7,923 bases of DNA from an uncultured Bacteroides sp. (lineage in GTDB: Bacteria > Bacteroidota > Bacteroidia > Bacteroidales > Bacteroidaceae). The position numbers and the translations under genes are program-made. The DNA lies in the NCBI RefSeq assembly GCF_958445495.1, contig NZ_CAUCSQ010000090.1, positions 1-7,923 on the forward strand. Direction: 5' to 3'. Of this stretch, positions 6,962 to 7,923 are shown piece after piece. The notes below the pieces were generated by a model. The model worked only from the letters and a program-made list of their open reading frames with translations, was not told where the DNA came from and did not search any database. How positions within the stretch are numbered: position 1 is the first letter of the stretch; each line of letters starts with the position of its first letter.

Positions 6962-6990
6962 CAAAGATAGACAAAAACATAGATAGCAAA
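6962..6990 (-). promoter_or_regulatory. Invertible capsule promoter, currently pointing away from upxY
   Basis: On the minus strand TATCTTTG (6962-6969) is an exact Bacteroides -7 element, followed by the preferred C. Upstream, TTTG lies at 6987-6990 (17-nt gap), with a CTTG four bases further out (21-nt gap, near 6991-6994) as the alternative -33. Transcription would start at about 6955 and run left toward the recombinase 3' end. No comparable element reads rightward within the segment. Confidence 0.8.
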
Positions 6991-7085
6991 CAAGTATTTC
7001 TTTATTTTTTTTCGTTTTATTTGAGATTTCGGATAAAAGACTTCTTGAACATGAAATACCATTATTTTCATGCTCTCTAAATTCT

Positions 7086-7126
7086 ATTGCTTAACTTCAA
7101 AAATCTTTCGATAGATATTAAGCAAT
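7086..7126. repeat. Nested inverted repeat inside the invertible segment
   Basis: ATTGCTTAA (7086-7094) and TTAAGCAAT (7118-7126) are perfect 9-bp arms around 23 nt, with a further ATCT/AGAT pairing inside (7103-7106 and 7113-7116). Another 7-bp hairpin (CATGAAA 7050-7056 with TTTCATG 7066-7072) lies to the left. In the ON orientation these would sit upstream of the promoter, where an activator or accessory protein could bind. The role is unknown. Confidence 0.45.
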
Positions 7127-7190
7127 CCCCTACTTGTACCCTATTCATATCGTATGATTTTCCTTTTTTATTGATGTATACACCCTGTGT

Positions 7191-7218
7191 ATTTATTTCC
7201 GTTACCTAAGAAGTAACG
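7191..7218 (-). repeat. Right inverted repeat (recombination site)
   Basis: This is the exact reverse complement of 6928-6955. Only 22 bp separate it from the upxY start codon, so the crossover point lies in what becomes the 5' leader in the ON state. Flanking bases extend its internal dyad to 8-bp arms (7198-7205 and 7213-7220), two more than at the left site. Confidence 0.92.
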
Positions 7219-7220
7219 GA
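7198..7220 (+). promoter_or_regulatory. Leader hairpin formed by the recombination site ahead of upxY
   Basis: TCCGTTAC (7198-7205) pairs with GTAACGGA (7213-7220) across the 7-nt loop CTAAGAA. In ON-state transcripts the RNA would carry this hairpin about 10 nt from its 5' end and 20 nt before the upxY ATG. It is not followed by a T run, so it is not a simple terminator. It could be a loading or pause site for the antiterminator, by analogy with the RfaH ops hairpin; that role is speculative. Confidence 0.4.
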
Positions 7221-7240
7221 TTTCTATGGGGTAAAAAAGT

Positions 7241-7813
7241 ATGATTCAAAGACAAGAAGGAGCTTTAATTGCTGGGCCTATTTATGGGACAGGGGAAGGC
7301 GTAGCACACCCAAGACGTTGGTATGTCGCGTTGGTCCGTATGCATCACGAGAAGAAGGTTTGCGAGCGTTTGGGCAAGATTGGTATCGAGAGTTTCGTGC
7401 CGGTTCAACAGGAGGTTCACCAGTGGAGTGACCGCCGCAAGGTTGTGGAATCCGTATTGCTTCCCATGATGGTTTTTGTCCATGTTACTCCTGAGGAGCG
7501 TAAGGAGGTTCTTTCTTTTTCTACCGTAAGCCGCTATCTGGTAATGCGTGGTGAGAGCAGTCCTACCGTAATTCCTGACGACCAGATGGCTCGTTTCCGT
7601 TTTATGCTGGACTATTCTGATGATGTGATTTCGATGAACAGTTCTCCTTTGGCACGTGGCGAGAAGGTCCGTGTCATCAAGGGTCCTTTAAGGGGTTTGT
7701 TGGGTGAGTTGGTCACTGTTGACGGCAGGAGTAAGATTGCTGTCCGTCTGAATATGTTGGGTTGTGCTTGTGCGGATATGCCGGTGGGGTATGTGGAACC
7801 GGTCAGAGGTTGA
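7241..7813 (+). CDS. upxY: UpxY-family capsule transcription antiterminator (NusG-like)
   Basis: This is a specialised NusG paralogue that binds RNA polymerase and lets it read through the long capsular polysaccharide operon starting with this gene. The 190-residue product begins with a roughly 25-residue extension. It then has the NGN domain from RRWYVALVRMHHEKKVCERLGKIGIESFVPV (about 25-55) through VLLPMMVFVHVTPEE (about 72-86) to about 130. A KOW domain follows in GEKVRVIKGPLRGLLGELV (140-158), ending in CADMPVGYVEPV. Length and order fit UpxY proteins of B. fragilis and B. thetaiotaomicron capsule loci. The frame has a TAA at 7232-7234, so ATG 7241 is the first possible start; GGGG at 7228-7231 is the only purine-rich stretch upstream. 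It sits just past the right inverted repeat, so its expression should depend on segment orientation. Which capsule it serves cannot be seen, as the glycan genes lie beyond the window. Confidence 0.93.
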   Translation: MIQRQEGALIAGPIYGTGEGVAHPRRWYVALVRMHHEKKVCERLGKIGIESFVPVQQEVHQWSDRRKVVESVLLPMMVFVHVTPEERKEVLSFSTVSRYLVMRGESSPTVIPDDQMARFRFMLDYSDDVISMNSSPLARGEKVRVIKGPLRGLLGELVTVDGRSKIAVRLNMLGCACADMPVGYVEPVRG

Positions 7814-7891
7814 ACGTGAGATTCTATTTCCTTGTCCGTTTCCGTAATATTAAAAATACTTTTGGGGGTATAATTTTTCTTATATACTGTA

Positions 7892-7923
7892 ATGGAAAAA
7901 ACATTAAGGGGTATCGTCCAATA
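7892..7923 (+). CDS. Start of the next capsule-operon gene (partial; position fits upxZ)
   Basis: An ATG at 7892 opens MEKTLRGIVQ and runs off the window without a stop, 78 bp after upxY. In Bacteroides capsule loci upxY is normally followed by upxZ, whose product of about 160 residues inhibits the UpxY proteins of other capsule loci. Position is the only support for that identity; ten codons are too few to recognise a family. Confidence 0.4.
   Translation, partial: MEKTLRGIVQ

Larger units (their letters stand above)
6928..7218. mobile_element. Invertible promoter segment of capsule locus, OFF orientation
   Basis: Perfect 28-bp inverted repeats enclose 235 bp (6956-7190) that contain no gene. 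The segment lies between a tyrosine recombinase gene and upxY, the standard layout of phase-variable Bacteroides capsule loci. Its only strong promoter (6962-6990) reads left. Inversion maps position x to 14146-x, moving the -7 element to 7177-7184, so that transcription would start near the right repeat about 50 nt before the upxY ATG. The captured orientation is therefore predicted to be OFF. The architecture is seen directly; inversion itself is inferred. Confidence 0.9.

Noticed and set aside
7150..7190. Rightward promoter near the right repeat (TTGATG or TATACA-like words)
   Set aside because: These resemble enteric sigma-70 words, not the Bacteroides TTTG/TAnnTTTG pattern, and are badly spaced.
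1..7923. CRISPR array, tRNA or rRNA genes, insertion sequence
   Set aside because: No regularly spaced direct repeats, cloverleaf-like sequence, rRNA sequence or transposase was seen on either strand.

Overview
The window reads as chromosome of a Bacteroides species (Bacteroidales) close to B. thetaiotaomicron or B. ovatus. The grounds are Bacteroides-type promoter elements (TTTG plus TAnnTTTG), AT-rich leaders without clear Shine-Dalgarno sequences, and the gene families present. The gene order galK, sugar transporter, galM, manA, integrase, upxY resembles, from memory, the chromosomal edge of a B. thetaiotaomicron capsule locus (CPS1). I could not check this against a database.

Left half (1-3906, minus strand): a galactose-use operon read right to left. 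It contains galM (aldose 1-epimerase), a 12-helix GluP/FucP-type sugar:H+ symporter and galK (galactokinase), and ends in a strong intrinsic terminator at 5-44. The genes would import galactose, convert its beta anomer to alpha and phosphorylate it to galactose-1-phosphate; galT and galE are not in the window. Divergently, from a shared control region of about 260 bp with two dyad-symmetric sites, manA (mannose-6-phosphate isomerase, 4127-5098) links fructose-6-phosphate to mannose and GDP-sugar supply. A long imperfect palindrome follows manA.

Middle (5232-5939): about 700 bp of mostly AT-rich DNA without a convincing gene. It holds one doubtful minus-strand reading frame and some weak inverted repeats.

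Right half (5940-7923, plus strand): the head of a phase-variable capsular polysaccharide locus. A tyrosine recombinase gene is followed by a 291-bp invertible segment bounded by perfect 28-bp inverted repeats (6928-6955 and 7191-7218). Then come upxY, a NusG-like capsule-specific antiterminator, and the first codons of a further gene. The only good promoter in the segment lies just inside the left repeat and points left, away from upxY, so this assembly appears to have captured the capsule locus in the OFF state. Inversion would place the promoter about 50 nt upstream of the upxY start codon. The most useful points to follow up are the OFF orientation, the non-canonical active site of the recombinase (Cys147, with Ser149 at the aligned Arg I position), possible antisense transcription of the recombinase gene in the OFF state, and the recombination site doubling as a hairpin in the upxY leader.
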